Below, piece by piece: positions 21,824 through 23,423 of a stretch of 23,423 nucleotides of DNA. Made by a program: the position numbers and the translations under genes. Below the pieces are notes generated by a model that was not told the origin of the DNA, made no database searches, and saw only the letters and a program-made list of their open reading frames with translations. Each line of letters starts with the position of its first letter. Within the stretch, counting starts at the first letter, position 1. The stretch covers positions 1-23,423 of the forward strand of contig DASXFR010000120.1 in assembly GCA_036489495.1 (NCBI GenBank), in the 5' to 3' direction. Source of the DNA: DASZIT01 sp036489495 (lineage in GTDB: Bacteria > Actinomycetota > Acidimicrobiia > Acidimicrobiales > RAAP-2).

Positions 21824-21934
21824 CGTTTGCCGTTCCACCCGGCCGGGAAGGACCTGGCCCATCGGGCCGAACCCACCGGTGGGCCAGGGTGGCGGGCGGC
21901 GTCCCTGACCATCGGGTGGGCGGTTCCCGACCCC

Positions 21935-21940
21935 TACACT
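21935..21940 (+). promoter_or_regulatory. Leaderless-type -10 element of the MFS gene
   Basis: TACACT lies 8 nt before an in-frame TTG (21949). If the message is leaderless this fixes the start there. Confidence 0.45.
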
Positions 21941-21948
21941 TCTGGTCC

Positions 21949-23220
21949 TTGAGCGAGACCCAGCCCGGCCCCGATTCCATCCCGGGCCCGGAGGTGATGA
22001 CCTCCGGGATGGTCCTGCTGTTCGCCGCCGCCTGCGGGATCGCGGTGGCCAACCTCTACTACGCCCAGCCCCTCCTCCCCTCCATCGCCGGCAGCTTCCA
22101 TGTCGCCTCAGGGACCACCACCTTGATCGTCACCGGCGCCCAGGTCGGCTACGGCCTGGGCCTGGCGCTGCTGGTCCCGTTGGGGGACATGTTGGTGCGT
22201 CGGCGGCTGGTCCCCGGCATCCTGGTGGTCTCGGCCGCCGCCCTGTTCGTGGCGGCTCTCGCCCCCAACATCACCGTGCTGATCGCGGCAGCCGGGGTGG
22301 CCGGGATCTGCTCGGTCTCCGCCCAGATCCTGGTGCCGTTCGGGGCGCACCTGGCCGGCGACATGAACCGCGGGCAGGTGGTGGGCACCATCATGAGCGG
22401 GCTGTTGATCGGCGTCCTGCTAGCCCGGACGTTCTCCGGCCTGATCGCCCAAGCCGCCGGCTGGCGGGCGGTCTACGTGGTGGGCGGCGCCCTGGTCCTC
22501 GTCCTGGTCGCCATCCTGGCCCGCGCCCTGCCGGCGGAGGACGCCCGACCGCACCTCGACTACCGGGAACTCCTGGGCTCGGTGATCCATCTGCTGCGAT
22601 CCGAGCCCCTCCTCCGCCTCCGGTCGACGTACGGGGGCCTGCTGTTCGCCGCCTTCGGGGTGTTGTGGACCAGCTTGGCCTTCCTGCTCTCCAAACCTCC
22701 GTACCACTACAGCGAAGCCGTCATCGGGCTGTTCGGCTTGCTGGGGGCCAGCGGCGCGCTGATGGCGTCGCTGAGCGGTCGGCTGGCCGACCGGGGCCAC
22801 GAGCGGTTGGTCACCGGGATCGCCCTGGCCCTGACCGCCGGGTCGTTCGGCCTCCTGTTCCTCGGCGCCCATCAGCTCTGGGCGCTGATCACCGGGATCA
22901 TCGTCGCCGATCTCGGCATCCAGTCGGCCCACATCCAGAACCAACAACTGATTTTCGCCATCGACCCGAACGCCCGGTCCCGGCTCAACACCGGCTACAT
23001 GGTCTGCTACTTCGTCGGCGGGGCGATCGGGTCCTCCACCGCCGGGCTGGTCTATTCGGGCCACGGATGGACCGGAGTGGTCAGCCTCGGGGCCGCCTAC
23101 AGCGGCGCCGCCTTCGTCCTCTGGCTGGTCACCCAGGGGCTTCGCCTCCGGCGGGATGACCCCTTGGCGGCACCCGAACGCGGCAAGAATGTACGCCATG
23201 GCCGGGTTCACTCGATTTGA
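21949..23220 (+). CDS. Major facilitator superfamily exporter (DHA1-like)
   Basis: A 423-residue membrane protein with 12 predicted helices. The first helix carries GIAVANLYYAQPLLPSIAGSF, a signature of a DHA1-type drug/sugar efflux subgroup. The loop between helices 2 and 3 has the MFS motif A (PLGDMLVRRR), repeated in weaker form after helix 8 (GRLADRGHERL). It is probably a proton-coupled exporter of small molecules; substrate unknown. The start is uncertain: TTG 21949 is favoured by a TACACT 8 nt upstream. ATG 21997 has GGAGG only 2 nt before it, which is too close, and a longer frame from 21889 would lie upstream of the promoter. The end overlaps the next gene by 23 nt. Confidence 0.85.
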   Translation: MSETQPGPDSIPGPEVMTSGMVLLFAAACGIAVANLYYAQPLLPSIAGSFHVASGTTTLIVTGAQVGYGLGLALLVPLGDMLVRRRLVPGILVVSAAALFVAALAPNITVLIAAAGVAGICSVSAQILVPFGAHLAGDMNRGQVVGTIMSGLLIGVLLARTFSGLIAQAAGWRAVYVVGGALVLVLVAILARALPAEDARPHLDYRELLGSVIHLLRSEPLLRLRSTYGGLLFAAFGVLWTSLAFLLSKPPYHYSEAVIGLFGLLGASGALMASLSGRLADRGHERLVTGIALALTAGSFGLLFLGAHQLWALITGIIVADLGIQSAHIQNQQLIFAIDPNARSRLNTGYMVCYFVGGAIGSSTAGLVYSGHGWTGVVSLGAAYSGAAFVLWLVTQGLRLRRDDPLAAPERGKNVRHGRVHSI

Positions 23221-23423
23221 TCGGGTCGTCGTCGCCGTCCTGTTGGCGACACTCATCGCCCTGGCCGGACTCGGGATCGCCGACCGGTCCAGCGCCAAGA
23301 CCGCGTCCTCGCCGGCTGCCGCCAGCCGCGCCGTCCACGTGGCCGGCGCCCCGGATCCCGCTTCCACTCCCCCGCCCGTGGCCACGGCCACCAGCGCTCC
23401 GGTACCCACCACCGCGCCGGGTC
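23198..23423 (+). CDS. Secreted or membrane-anchored protein, N-terminal part only
   Basis: The first 75 residues of a protein cut by the window edge. It starts MAGFTRFDR, has one hydrophobic segment (residues ~10-27, VVVAVLLATLIALAGLGI) with positive charges before it, and continues as a Ser/Ala/Pro/Thr-rich stretch typical of an extracytoplasmic linker. No lipobox is seen. The ATG lies inside the end of the MFS gene in another frame (23-nt overlap). AAGAAT, a poor -10 match, lies 7 nt upstream. The functional domain is outside the window, so no function can be given. Confidence 0.6.
   Translation, partial: MAGFTRFDRVVVAVLLATLIALAGLGIADRSSAKTASSPAAASRAVHVAGAPDPASTPPPVATATSAPVPTTAPG

Overview
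The window is one very GC-rich bacterial contig (about 70% GC by eye) packed with genes on both strands. Gene families and order point to an actinobacterium, most likely a deep-branching group such as Acidimicrobiia; that placement is inference. The strongest marker is the minus-strand block pgsA - mannose-1-phosphate guanylyltransferase - gcvH - GarA-type FHA protein - FtsR-type MerR regulator - bifunctional-nuclease (BFN) protein. It parallels the mycobacterial pgsA2 ... Rv1826 (gcvH) - Rv1827 (garA) - Rv1828 - Rv1829 order. Many genes carry a TANNNT -10 hexamer only 6-9 nt before the start codon, as expected for leaderless mRNAs, which are common in actinobacteria.

Layout. 1-2133 (-): N-terminal half of the glutamate synthase large subunit, cut by the window edge. 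2258-5299 (+): thiamine operon thiO-thiS-thiG-thiD, closed by a 12-bp hairpin. 5300-5606: gene-free, compositionally different spacer with two palindromes. 5607-6657 (+): small membrane protein and an orphan ParA-like ATPase. 6671-8080 (-): Tat-dependent lipoprotein phosphoesterase. 8219-8857 (+): single-pass membrane protein. 8897-12486 (-): S9 peptidase translationally coupled to a polytopic glycosyltransferase-like protein. 12508-13551 (+): acrylyl-CoA reductase-like MDR protein, divergent from the peptidase with 21 bp between start codons. 13565-14851 (-): GT87 glycosyltransferase. 14918-15553 (-): DUF4232 lipoprotein. 15675-21778 (-): the GarA/FtsR/pgsA block. 21949-23220 (+): MFS exporter. 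23198-end (+): start of a secreted or membrane-anchored protein.

How the genes connect. ThiO, ThiS and ThiG together make the thiazole of thiamine from glycine, and ThiD supplies the pyrimidine diphosphate. GarA-type proteins in mycobacteria control 2-oxoglutarate use, including activation of glutamate synthase, whose gltB lies at the other end of this window. GcvH belongs to glycine cleavage, so glycine and glutamate/2-oxoglutarate nitrogen metabolism recur. A GDP-mannose-type enzyme, a CDP-alcohol phosphatidyltransferase and two GT-C membrane glycosyltransferases suggest mannosylated phospholipids or lipoglycans (inference).

I found no CRISPR array, transposase, integrase, rRNA or tRNA. 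The least ordinary features are the promoter layouts, a mannose-1-phosphate guanylyltransferase whose mutase-like half has lost its catalytic signatures, a GarA protein with an N-terminal zinc ribbon, and an FtsR-type regulator split by a roughly 200-residue disordered linker that contains a pentanucleotide repeat.
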